Positions 25,386-33,489 of a DNA stretch of 64,000 nucleotides are shown here, one piece after another. The translations under genes were made by a program, and so were the position numbers. The stretch lies in assembly GCF_001280015.1 (NCBI RefSeq), contig NZ_LGDV01000175.1, positions 1 to 64,000 on the forward strand, given 5' to 3'. Position 1 is the stretch's first letter, and each line of letters opens with the position of its first letter. The notes below the pieces were generated by a model, which did not search any database, was not told the origin of the DNA, and worked only from the letters and a program-made list of their open reading frames with translations. Source of the DNA: Streptomyces sp. MMG1121. GTDB taxonomy: Bacteria; Actinomycetota; Actinomycetes; Streptomycetales; Streptomycetaceae.

Positions 25386-25397
25386 CTTTCGCCCGGC

Positions 25398-26276
25398 TCA
25401 CCGCGCGGCCGCGCCCGCTCCGGCCGGCTCGGCCGTCCGCACGGCCCCGGCCTCCAGGAATTCCCGCAGGTCGGCCGTGAGCCGTTCCCCGTGGGTCGCG
25501 AACAGTCCGTGGCCGGCGTTCTCGTACACCTTCAGGGTTGCGTCCGGCACCAGCCGGGCCACGCGCTCACCGGTGAGTGCCAGGGGTGCGGAGGTGTCGT
25601 GCGTGCCGTGCACGACCAGCACCGGCAGGTCGAGGCCGGGCAGCTCGTCGGCGACGTCCAGGCTCGCGACGACCGCCCGGACCCCGGTGGCGGCGCGCGG
25701 CTCGGCGACCAGGCAGCGGTCGATCAGATGGCGGACGTAGGCCGGGGAGACGTCGTTGGCGGGGAACTGGACGGCGAAGAAGTCGTCGGCGAGAAGGGTG
25801 TAATAGGCCGCCCGGTCGCGCCGGAACAGCTCCTCGTCGGCGCGGACGGCCGCCTCGTCGATGCCCTCCGGGAGGTTCGGCGAGCGGACGATCCCGGGAC
25901 TGACCCCGGCGACGAGGACGGCGCGGTCCACGCGTGCGCTGCCGTGCCGGGTCAGGCAGCGGATCACTTCGGCGGTGCCGACGGAGTGCCCCACGAGGGT
26001 GACCCCGCGCAGGTCGAGGTGGTCGAGCAGGCCGTGGAGATCGTCGGCGAGGGTGTCCAGGTCGTAGCCGGACCAGGTGTCCTCGGAACGTCCGTGGCCC
26101 CGCCGGTCCAGCGCCACGCAGCGGAATCCGGCCTCGGCGAGCGGCAGCGTCTGGTACTCCCACATCTCGTGGCCGAGATAGGCGCTCGCGACGAAGACGG
26201 CGACGGGGCCGGTCGCGGGGCCGTGGTCGATGTAGTGCAGTCGGGTACCGTCGACGGGGCTGTCGAAGTACGGCAT
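25398..26276 (-). CDS. Alpha/beta hydrolase (haloperoxidase/esterase-like)
   Basis: 292 residues of the alpha/beta-hydrolase-1 fold. The nucleophile serine is in LVGHSVGTAEV (about residue 97), the acid in VVHGTHDTSAP and the histidine in YENAGHGLFATH; the oxyanion loop follows FVASAYLGHEMW. RRGHGRSED is typical of the epoxide-hydrolase/haloperoxidase branch. Substrate unknown. Start ATG 26276. It lies 125 bp downstream of the ROK regulator gene in the same direction and could be a minor target or a separate unit. Confidence 0.9.
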   Translation of the reverse strand: MPYFDSPVDGTRLHYIDHGPATGPVAVFVASAYLGHEMWEYQTLPLAEAGFRCVALDRRGHGRSEDTWSGYDLDTLADDLHGLLDHLDLRGVTLVGHSVGTAEVIRCLTRHGSARVDRAVLVAGVSPGIVRSPNLPEGIDEAAVRADEELFRRDRAAYYTLLADDFFAVQFPANDVSPAYVRHLIDRCLVAEPRAATGVRAVVASLDVADELPGLDLPVLVVHGTHDTSAPLALTGERVARLVPDATLKVYENAGHGLFATHGERLTADLREFLEAGAVRTAEPAGAGAAAR

Positions 26277-26401
26277 GGGGTGCCTCCTCGGCTGTCCGGA
26301 CCAGGTGCGACCCTGCTCGGTCGCGCTGACATCACCGATGCTCCCCGGATCCCGCGCACGGGTCGATTACCTGCGACGTCATGGCCGGCGCGGTCGGCCG
26401 C

Positions 26402-27691
26402 TCAGCGCGGGGCGCGTTCACGCAGGGCGGCGCGCCAGGGCGGCAGCCGGTCCTCGGCGACCGGTTCGGGGCGCCGGCCGCCGCGGGCGAAGAAGTCGGC
26501 CAGCGGCAGGATCGCGGCGCCCACGGTGACGGCGTCGGGGCCGAGCCGGCCGAGGTCGATGGTGACCTCGTCGGCCGGATGGCGCAGCGCGTACGTCGTC
26601 GCGTGGCGGCGTACGGCGGGCAGGAAGCGGGTGCCGAGCTGGAGCCCGGCCCAGCCGCCCACGATGATCCGCTCGGGCTGGAAGAGGTTGATCAGGTCGG
26701 ACAGGCCCGCGCCGAGATACTCGGCGGTCTCCTCCAGGACGGCCAGCGCCACCGGGTCGGGCGTGGTGCCCTCGGGCGGATAGGCGGCGGCGAGCATCGC
26801 GGTGAGCCGGGTCTCCTCGTCGGTGCCCTCGGGCGGCCGCCCGCCCTCCTCGCGCCAGCGGGCGAGCAGCGACTCGGCGCCCGCGTAGGCCTCCAGGCAG
26901 CCGGGGGCCCCGCACCGGCAGCGGCGCCCGCGCACCCGCACGGTCAGATGCCCCCACTCGACGGCCCGCCCGTGCTCCGCCTCGGGGGTGACCAGGCAGG
27001 CACCGACGCCCGAGCCGAAGAGCACCACGACGGCGTTGCGAGCGCCGCGGCCCGCGCCGAACCACATCTCGGCCTGCCCCAGGGTCTTGGCGCCGTTGTC
27101 GATGAAGTACGGGACCTCGTCGGGGAGCGGGGAGTCCGCGCGCAGCAACCGCTCCAGCGGGACGGCGTCCCAGCCGATGGTCTGCCCGTGGACGACGGCG
27201 CCCCGGTCCGGGGTGTGCTCGACGATGCCGGGGACGCCGACACCGACGCCCAGCAGCAGCTCGGGCGCGGCCTGTTCGGCGCCGAGGACCTCGGCGACAC
27301 CGTCGCGGATATGGCCGGTGATCACGTCCACGTCGTAGCACTGCGGGTTCAACGGGCGTTCGGTGCGCGCGAGTTCGGTCAGCGCGAGGTCGAACAGCTC
27401 GACGCGGACGCGGGTTTCGCCGACGTCGACGCCGATCATCTGTCCGCTGTGCGGACGGACGCGCATGAGGGTGCGCGGCCGGCCGCCGTCGGAGTCGACG
27501 CTGCCGGCCTCCTCGACCAGGCCGTCGGCGATCAGGTCGGCGACCACGTTGCTGACCGAGCCGGAGCTGAGGCCCGTCGCCGGGCCCAGTTCGAACCGGC
27601 TCAGGGGACCGTCGAAGTACAGCTTCTGCAGCACGGCCGTGCGGTTGCCCCGCCTGAGGTCGCGTACCGTGCGCCCGTTCCGCCCCGCCAT
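26402..27691 (-). CDS. ROK family transcriptional regulator (NagC/XylR type)
   Basis: 429 residues. An N-terminal winged helix-turn-helix (LSRFELGPATGLSSGSVSNV, about 30-50) is fused to a ROK sugar-kinase-like domain: GVDVGETRVRVELFDLA, the glycine-rich GVGVGVPGIVEH, and the zinc motif CRCGAPGCLEAY (about 260). It represses sugar-utilisation genes and responds to a sugar or sugar phosphate. A 23-bp operator-like palindrome lies 75 bp upstream, suggesting autoregulation. No sugar transporter is adjacent, so other targets are probably distant. Confidence 0.93.
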   Translation of the reverse strand: MAGRNGRTVRDLRRGNRTAVLQKLYFDGPLSRFELGPATGLSSGSVSNVVADLIADGLVEEAGSVDSDGGRPRTLMRVRPHSGQMIGVDVGETRVRVELFDLALTELARTERPLNPQCYDVDVITGHIRDGVAEVLGAEQAAPELLLGVGVGVPGIVEHTPDRGAVVHGQTIGWDAVPLERLLRADSPLPDEVPYFIDNGAKTLGQAEMWFGAGRGARNAVVVLFGSGVGACLVTPEAEHGRAVEWGHLTVRVRGRRCRCGAPGCLEAYAGAESLLARWREEGGRPPEGTDEETRLTAMLAAAYPPEGTTPDPVALAVLEETAEYLGAGLSDLINLFQPERIIVGGWAGLQLGTRFLPAVRRHATTYALRHPADEVTIDLGRLGPDAVTVGAAILPLADFFARGGRRPEPVAEDRLPPWRAALRERAPR

Positions 27692-27765
27692 GCGGCTCCC
27701 TTCACGAACCCTGCCCGACCTGCAACATACCCCTTCGGGCAGCTGGAACGCGACTTTCCGCCACC

Positions 27766-27788
27766 CTTAGTTCACGCTGTGAGCTAAG
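27766..27788. promoter_or_regulatory. Candidate ROK-regulator operator
   Basis: CTTAGTTCAC - GCT - GTGAGCTAAG: 10-bp arms with one G-T wobble mismatch around a 3-base centre. Size and TTAG/CTAA ends resemble XylR/NagC-type sites. It lies 75 bp upstream of the ROK start and touches the 3' end of the decayed phosphotransferase gene. Confidence 0.6.
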
Positions 27789-28405
27789 AGGAGGGCCCGC
27801 TGGGGCGCACGTGAGCCGTGAGATCCCGTCCAGCGCCGCGACGAGTTCCGGCGCCACCGTCTCGCGCACTCGGCGCGCCGCACCTCCCCGGCCTGCCGCG
27901 GAACCGTGCCGATCAGCACGATCAGGTAGGGACAGGCACGGTACGGGGCGAGCCGGATGCGCTCCGAGCGGGCGAAGACGACCCGGCCGTCGGCCTCCCG
28001 GCAGCCGGCGAGGAAGTCCCGGTCCTGCTCGACGTCGTCCCGCAGGACCGGGGAGCCGGAGTCGGCGACGGAACCGCCCCGGAACACGCGCGCGCCGTCG
28101 ATGAGCGCGCCGATGCGGGGGCCGTCGGGCGTGCGGTGGACCAGGATGCCGCCCTGCCGCAGGCCGAAGTGGACCGGGCGCGGGACCGGTGACGGTGCAC
28201 GGCGCGGGGACACCGGCCTCGGCGGCGGTGCGGCAGAACTCCGTCCCCGCGGCGAGGAGGAGCCGGGACTCGTAGCCCGGCCCCGGCGCGGTCGGCGCGG
28301 TCTTCAGGACAGAGCGGCCTGCGTCGGTGAGCCGCGGATCGTCGACGGTGCTGTAGGTGCCGCCGCCGAGCGGGCGCACCCCGGGCGGCCGGGCGGGCGG
28401 CGGGG
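27782..28405 (-). pseudogene. Decayed aminoglycoside phosphotransferase (APH)-like gene
   Basis: Read leftward, family sequence appears in pieces. PLGGGTYSTV and SVLKTAPTAPGPGYESRLLL (nucleotide-binding N-lobe) are in one frame. VHFGLRQGGILVH, then GPRIGALIDG and CPYLIVLIGTVPRQ, are in a second. VAPELVAALDGI is back in the first. There are at least two frameshifts, and the central region is short. The catalytic Brenner-type loop, HFDLWQGN in the family as I recall it, reads HFGLRQGG, losing the catalytic Asp and the metal-binding Asn, and the DFxSP loop reads DSGSP. Boundaries are approximate. Not a working kinase. Confidence 0.72.
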
Positions 28406-28470
28406 CCGCCGCCGCCAGGCTGCGCCGGGCCCGTTGTCCGCAGGCCCCCACCGCGCCCCTCCCCCGCGAC

Positions 28471-31400
28471 TCAGCCGGCCGCGTACACGTCCTCGACGTA
28501 ACGCCCGTCCGCCACCAGCGAGTTCAGCCAGCTTTCGGCCGCCGCCCCGTCGGCGCCGGGGGAGCGTTCCCGGTACAGGGTACGGAACGCCTCGCGGACA
28601 CCGGGTGCCATCCGGGAACCGTCGCCGCAGACGTACACCCGGGCGCCGGCGGTCAGCAGGTCCCAGACCTCGTCGGCCTCCGCGGCGATACGGTGCTGCA
28701 CGAAGGCGGCGCCGTCCTCGGGGGCGGCGCTGAACGCCGGGCGCAGCGAGACGGCGCCGGCGGTCTCGGCGGCCCGCAGCTCCTCGGCGTGCAGGAAGTC
28801 GGCGTCGGGGGCGTCGCAGCCGAAGTACAGCAGCGCAGGCGGGAGTTCGACACCCGTGGCGAGGGCCGTCGCCCGGTCGGCGACGGCGCCGCGGAACGGG
28901 GCGAGTCCGGTGCCGGCCGCGATCATCACGACCGGCGCCGAGCCGTCGATCCGGAAGACCTCGCGGCAGGGCTGGACGCGGGCGAACACGGTGTCGCCGG
29001 GCTTCAGGGCGGCGAGGTGGCCGGAGCCGGTGCCCCGGTAGCGGCCGCGGCCGGAGCGGGCGGGGGCGTCGAGCACGGAGACCATGAGGTCCACATGGCC
29101 CGCGTCGACGGCCGGCGAGGAGGAGACGGAGTAGTGGCGGGGCTTGAGCGGGGTCAGCAGGTCCAGCAGCAGCGGCCAGTCGAGGGCTCCGCGCAGGGCG
29201 GGGTGGTCCTCGGCCAGCTCCACCAGGGTGCGCGGATCGTCGTCGCCCAGGGCGGCGAGGGCGGCACGCTCGGGCGGGCAGGGGTTGGCCTCGGCCAGCA
29301 GGGCCCGCTGCCGGGCGGTCGGCCGCTCCTGCAACTCGACGTGGTGTGACAGAAGTTGACGTACCGTCAGCGGCCGGTCCACGGCGAGGCCGTCGCGGCG
29401 CGGGCGGGTGGCCCTGATGTCCAGCACGGCGTGGGGGTCGAGGCCGAACGCGTTGACGGCGCGGTCCACCAGCTCCGGGTCCTGGGCGGGCAGCACGGTC
29501 AGATGGTCGGCGGTGCGGTACGTGACGCCCTCGGGCAGGGCGATGCGCACGAGCCGCTTCGCGCGCGGATACCGCGGCGCGGTGAGGTCGTACGCCTCGG
29601 TCACCGTCATCGGGACCAGTGCGTGCCGCTCGGCGAGGGCGTCCAGCGGTCCCCCGGCCAGGGTACGTACCTCGTAGGCGTGGTCGGGTTCGTCCGCCGC
29701 CCGGTGGGTGGCGTCCGGGTCGCCGTACTCGGTCAGCAGGGCGGTGCGCAGGCGGGCGGTGAACTCCCGGACGGTGCCGGTGAGATCGCCGGAGGCGTCG
29801 GCGGCGGCCCGGTCGGTCAGCCGGGTGGCGCCGAGTTCGGCGAGCCGGGCGTCGACGCGGGTGGGGACCTGCTGGTAGGTGGCGGCCCAGTTGCGGTCGC
29901 CGACGCCGAGGACGGCGTAGGTCACCCCGGTCAGGTCGGGTGCGCCCTCCAGCCAGGCGGTGAAGGCACCGGCGTCGTCGGTGGGGCGGCCGTTGTAGGA
30001 GGCGGCGGTGACGACGACGGGCCGGTCGGCGGGCAGCCCGTCGGCGTACGCGTCGAGGGCGGCGACCTCGGTGGCGCAGCCCACGGCGGCGGCCTCGTCG
30101 GCGAGCTGGGCGGCGAAGGCCCGGCAGGTGCCGTAGTTGCTGCCGTGCAGGAACAGGGCGCCGGTGCCGGGCCGGACGCGGGCCGGGAGGCCGTCCGGGG
30201 CCGGGACACCGTCCTCCTGCGGGCGGGCGGAGCCCGGCAGCGGGGCGTGGACGCGGTCGGCGTCGGTGCGCGGGGTGAGCGTGAGGGTGAAACCCTCGGG
30301 CTTGAGGGTGAGGGTCTCCTTGACGTGGAGACGGTAGTCGGCGTGGTCGTGCAGCCGGTAGCGGTGGACCAGCATGGCGAGCAGCATGGTGGCCTCGTGC
30401 AGCGCGAACTGCCGCCCGATGCAGGCGCGTTCACCGGTACCGAAGGGCTTGAAGGCGTGCACCGGGCGGCCCGCCTCCGCCTCGGCGGTGAACCGCTCGG
30501 GGTCGAAGTGCTCCGGGTTGTCGCCCCACACCGGCTGCCGGTGCAGCATCGGGGCGAGCACGGTGACGGACTGCCCGGCCGTCAGCGGGATCCGGCCGCC
30601 GAGCAGGGTGTCCTCGCGGGCGTGCCGGCTGAAGGCGGCGGCCGTCGGCCACAGCCGCAGGGCCTCGTTGAGGACCTGCCGGGTGTAGGTGAGCCGGCCG
30701 ATCTCGTCGTACGTCGGCTCCGGGTCGGCGTCGTCGCCCCACAGCGCGTCGGCCTCGCGCTGCACCAGCCGGAGCACGGCCGGGTGCTTGGCGAGGTAGT
30801 ACAGGGCGAAGGACATCGCGCCGGAGGTCGTCTCGTGGCCGGCGATCAGGAAGGTGATGACCTGGTTGCGGATGTTGGCCGCGTCCAGGGTGGTGCCGTC
30901 GGCGGGGTGCTGGGCACTGAGCATCAGCCCGAGCAGGTCCTCGGCGCCGCTCTGGTCGGTGCCGGAACGGGAGGCGATGACGTCGTCCACGACCTGGGCG
31001 AGGTAGTCGGCATCGGCCCGGAAGGCCGCGTCGGCGGCGGAGTGGTCCTGGCCCGGGGTGCGGGCCAGCTGGTTCATGCTCCACTCCAGGCAGCGGACCA
31101 TCGACTCCACGAACGGATGCGGCTCGCTGCGCTCGAAGGAGCCGAAGTCGTAGTCGAACCCGGCGAGCCCGATGGTGTCGAGGGTCATCCGGGTCATGTC
31201 GTCGGGCACGTTCACCGCCCGTCCGTCCCGGGCCGCGCGGTCCCAGGAGGTGATGAGCCGGCGGGCCACCTTGAGCATGACCGGGTGGTAGGTGCGCATC
31301 GAGCCGAGCGCGAAGGCGGGCATCAGGATGTCGTGCGCCTTGGCCCAGTTGGGCTCGTCGTTGTAGGCGGTGAACAGGCCGTCGGCGGCGAAGGAGCGCA

Positions 31401-31650
31401 CGTTCTCCAGCGCGGGCCCGATGTGCTTGGCGAAGCGGTCCTCGTCGGCGAGGTCCGCGACCAGGTCGGCGTCGGCGACGAACATCGCCTCCCGGCCGTG
31501 CAGCCGGCGCACGAGCACCGGGCCGTGGGTGCGCATCAGCTCCATGACCTGCTGGATGGGGGTGCGGCCGGGACCGGTGGCGGTGATGTCGACGACGGGG
31601 ACGCCGGTCAGGGTGCCGGCCGGGTCGGGGTGCGGTGCGGGGCGGGGCAT
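28471..31650 (-). CDS. Self-sufficient cytochrome P450-reductase fusion (CYP102, P450 BM3 type)
   Basis: 1059 residues from ATG 31650 (P450 BM3 has about 1049). Heme domain 1-480: I-helix AGHETTSGAMSF, heme loop FGTGERACIG with C410. Flavodoxin/FMN domain about 505-650 (HGSNYGTC; AASYNGRPTDDAG; GVGDRNWAATYQ). FAD/NADPH domain to the end: RHYSVSSSP, GTGLAPFRG, CGDGSRMAPGV, and a terminal YVEDVYAAG like BM3. CYP102 enzymes hydroxylate fatty acids near the omega end using NADPH without other partners. It stands alone, divergent from the PAS-LuxR gene at 31921. Two direct repeats lie just upstream of its start. Confidence 0.96.
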   Translation of the reverse strand: MPRPAPHPDPAGTLTGVPVVDITATGPGRTPIQQVMELMRTHGPVLVRRLHGREAMFVADADLVADLADEDRFAKHIGPALENVRSFAADGLFTAYNDEPNWAKAHDILMPAFALGSMRTYHPVMLKVARRLITSWDRAARDGRAVNVPDDMTRMTLDTIGLAGFDYDFGSFERSEPHPFVESMVRCLEWSMNQLARTPGQDHSAADAAFRADADYLAQVVDDVIASRSGTDQSGAEDLLGLMLSAQHPADGTTLDAANIRNQVITFLIAGHETTSGAMSFALYYLAKHPAVLRLVQREADALWGDDADPEPTYDEIGRLTYTRQVLNEALRLWPTAAAFSRHAREDTLLGGRIPLTAGQSVTVLAPMLHRQPVWGDNPEHFDPERFTAEAEAGRPVHAFKPFGTGERACIGRQFALHEATMLLAMLVHRYRLHDHADYRLHVKETLTLKPEGFTLTLTPRTDADRVHAPLPGSARPQEDGVPAPDGLPARVRPGTGALFLHGSNYGTCRAFAAQLADEAAAVGCATEVAALDAYADGLPADRPVVVTAASYNGRPTDDAGAFTAWLEGAPDLTGVTYAVLGVGDRNWAATYQQVPTRVDARLAELGATRLTDRAAADASGDLTGTVREFTARLRTALLTEYGDPDATHRAADEPDHAYEVRTLAGGPLDALAERHALVPMTVTEAYDLTAPRYPRAKRLVRIALPEGVTYRTADHLTVLPAQDPELVDRAVNAFGLDPHAVLDIRATRPRRDGLAVDRPLTVRQLLSHHVELQERPTARQRALLAEANPCPPERAALAALGDDDPRTLVELAEDHPALRGALDWPLLLDLLTPLKPRHYSVSSSPAVDAGHVDLMVSVLDAPARSGRGRYRGTGSGHLAALKPGDTVFARVQPCREVFRIDGSAPVVMIAAGTGLAPFRGAVADRATALATGVELPPALLYFGCDAPDADFLHAEELRAAETAGAVSLRPAFSAAPEDGAAFVQHRIAAEADEVWDLLTAGARVYVCGDGSRMAPGVREAFRTLYRERSPGADGAAAESWLNSLVADGRYVEDVYAAG

Positions 31651-31671
31651 GGCGCGACAACTGCCTTTCGC

Positions 31672-31702
31672 GGTAACGGTGTACTCGGGGTAACGGAGTA
31701 CT
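31672..31702. promoter_or_regulatory. Direct repeats upstream of the CYP102 fusion gene
   Basis: GGTAACGGTGTACT (31672-31685) and GGTAACGGAGTACT (31689-31702), 13 of 14 identical with a 17-bp period, ending 22 bp before the ATG at 31650. They are part of the 270-bp divergent region 31651-31920, which otherwise holds no gene. Likely regulator-binding half-sites; the regulator is not identified. Confidence 0.45.
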
Positions 31703-31920
31703 GAGTTCCAGGGTGGGCGACCAGGGGCGCGGGCCCGGTCCACGGCACTACACGATCGCGCAGTCAAAACTTGGTTACGGGGCTTGCGCCGGCCACGCGT
31801 CCGGCACTCGACGGCCCGCCGCCGGCCGGTACTCGGTTTGGCACAGGCCCCGGTCGTCGTCTTGGATGAACCGAGACGGGCTCGGGTGGGCTCGGACGCT
31901 CGGTATGTCGGGAGGCAGGC

Positions 31921-32562
31921 GTGGACGCGGGGCGGTCCGACGGGGTCGTGTGGCGCAACCGCGCCCTGACGCTGTTCGACCGGGTGTCGGTGCCGGTCGC
32001 GGTGTGCGACGTGTACGGCCAGGTGGTGCTGGCGAATCCCGCGATGGCCGCCGAGTGCGGTACGACGCCGGGGCGGCTGCGCGGCCGGGATGTGCTGGAG
32101 CTGTTCCGCCCGCAGGAGGCCGGACAGGTGGAGCGGATCGCCGAGGCGCTGCGGCTGCGGCACCGCTCGCGTTACCAGGTGTCGGTGCGCTGGCGCGCGC
32201 CCGACGGGGTGGAGCGGTTCGGGGAGCTGACGGCGGATCCGGTCAGCGACAGCGTGGACGCGACACCGACCCTGCTGGTGATGTTGCAGGTGCGGGGCGA
32301 GTGCGGGCCACCGGAGCCGGAGCCGGCCGTGGTCACCGCGATGGAGGGCCGGGTGCTGGCCCTGCTGGCGAGCGGCGCCGACACGGCCACCGCCGCCCGC
32401 GAACTGGGCCTCAGCAAGGACGGCGTCACGTACCACCTACGCCGCCTGTCGGCCCGCTGGGACGCCGCGAACCGCACCGAACTGGTCGCCCGGGCCTACG
32501 CCTTGGGCGTCCTCACCCCCGGCGCGTGGCCTCCGCGGGCCAGGACCCGAGGGGCGGAGTAG
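31921..32562 (+). CDS. PAS-domain LuxR-type transcriptional regulator
   Basis: 213 residues from GTG 31921 (GGGAGGCAG upstream). An N-terminal PAS fold (about 15-125: FDRVSVPVAVCDVYGQVVLANPAMA; MLQVRGE) precedes a C-terminal LuxR/GerE-like helix-turn-helix (GRVLALLASGADTATAARELGLSKDGVTYHLRRLSARW, written here as two halves in the protein, about 143-182). There is no receiver domain, so it senses its signal directly. Divergent from the CYP102 fusion gene 270 bp away and therefore a candidate regulator of it. Confidence 0.85.
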   Translation: MDAGRSDGVVWRNRALTLFDRVSVPVAVCDVYGQVVLANPAMAAECGTTPGRLRGRDVLELFRPQEAGQVERIAEALRLRHRSRYQVSVRWRAPDGVERFGELTADPVSDSVDATPTLLVMLQVRGECGPPEPEPAVVTAMEGRVLALLASGADTATAARELGLSKDGVTYHLRRLSARWDAANRTELVARAYALGVLTPGAWPPRARTRGAE

Positions 32563-32810
32563 TACGTACCCGGGCCCGCCGGAAAACTCGGGCCGCCAAC
32601 GGGCATGGCGACGTACTGCGAGCGGTACGCGCCGCCCCGGGCCCGCGCCGCCAGGATCAGCGGCCCGGCCGGGACCCGGTCCGGGTGGAGGTTCACGGTG
32701 ATGCGCGGACGTGGGTCGAGCGACGGGTCGAAGACTCCGGCGGCGACAGGTCCGCCGCCCGCCGGGTGCGGCGGCAGACCCTGCCGGAAATCCATTGGCC
32801 CTTCCTCCAC
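32563..32810 (-). pseudogene. Fragment resembling a DUF3626 protein
   Basis: A leftward frame from ATG 32810 reads SLDPRPRITVNLHPDR, then AGPLILAARARGGAYRSQY. This resembles the start of DUF3626 proteins (HPDR, then a GxYRxQF motif) as I recall them. The expected SNGGLTAxPGG sequence that should follow is not there, and the frame then runs antisense into the end of the PAS-LuxR gene. I read it as an N-terminal remnant; a short real protein is less likely. Boundaries are approximate. Confidence 0.38.
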
Positions 32811-32831
32811 TGGCTACATAAGCTAGCGGCG

Positions 32832-32850
32832 AACCTAGACCTCCTAGGTT
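32832..32850. promoter_or_regulatory. Inverted repeat upstream of the FBP-domain gene
   Basis: AACCTAG - ACCTC - CTAGGTT, perfect 7-bp arms, 38 bp before the ATG at 32889. A -10-like TACATA lies at 32815-32820, so the repeat would overlap the early transcript or +1 region, a good place for a repressor. Confidence 0.5.
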
Positions 32851-32888
32851 GTGGCGACGGATCCACGCACGCGAAAGAAGGCCCCGTC

Positions 32889-33383
32889 ATGAGATCACTC
32901 ACCGAGCAGGACATCCGCGACTCCTTCGTCAACTGCTCCAAGGGAGAGGCCAAGCGGCTGGCGGTGCCGCGGGATCTGGACGAACGCCCCTGGGAGCACC
33001 TGGACTTCCTCGGCTGGCGGGATCCGGGCGCACCGGACCGCAGCTATCTGGTCACCGAACGGGACGACCGGCTCGTGGGTGTCACCCTGCGCTTCCAGAC
33101 TTCGCAACGCGGCTTCCTGCACCGCAGCATGTGCTCGGTGTGCCTGACCACGCATCCCGGTGGCGGGGTGACCTTGATGACCGCGCGGAAGGCGGGTCCG
33201 GCGGGCCGCGAGGGCAACTCGGTCGGCCTGTACATGTGCACCGACCTGGCGTGTTCGCTGTACCTGCGGGGCCGGAAGATCCCGGAGTCCGGGATCCGGA
33301 TCGAGGAGAGTCTGACGTCGGAGGAACAGATCGCCCGCGCCACGGGCAACCTGCACGCGTTCCTCGACAAGCTGTACGTCTGA
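32889..33383 (+). CDS. FBP-domain (elongation factor G-binding, FusB-like) zinc protein
   Basis: 164 residues from ATG 32889 (AAGAAGG upstream). The C-terminal treble-clef zinc finger is complete: C82 and C85 in MCSVCLTTH and C117 and C122 in YMCTDLACSLYLRG. The N-terminal part (MRSLTEQDIRDSFVNCSKGE) is helical. FBP/FusB proteins bind EF-G and help release stalled EF-G-ribosome complexes, giving fusidic acid resistance in staphylococci; in Streptomyces the role is less certain. A palindrome upstream and a hairpin at 33416 frame it as a single-gene unit. Confidence 0.92.
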   Translation: MRSLTEQDIRDSFVNCSKGEAKRLAVPRDLDERPWEHLDFLGWRDPGAPDRSYLVTERDDRLVGVTLRFQTSQRGFLHRSMCSVCLTTHPGGGVTLMTARKAGPAGREGNSVGLYMCTDLACSLYLRGRKIPESGIRIEESLTSEEQIARATGNLHAFLDKLYV

Positions 33384-33415
33384 CGACCCGTGTCCGACCA
33401 CGCCGTTCACTCGCT

Positions 33416-33434
33416 GCCTCGGCCGGGCCGAGGC
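33416..33434. terminator. Hairpin terminator after the FBP-domain gene
   Basis: GCCTCGGC-CGG-GCCGAGGC, perfect 8-bp stem with a 3-base loop, 32 bp after the stop codon. Confidence 0.7.
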
Positions 33435-33489
33435 CGCCGGGGGCGCGACCCCCTGCCGGACCGGCACCGCGGCCGACTCTGCGTAGCGG

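Noticed and set aside
29356..31704. 782-codon rightward open frame
   Set aside because: Antisense shadow of the CYP102 fusion gene; Val/Gly/Glu-rich with no domain.
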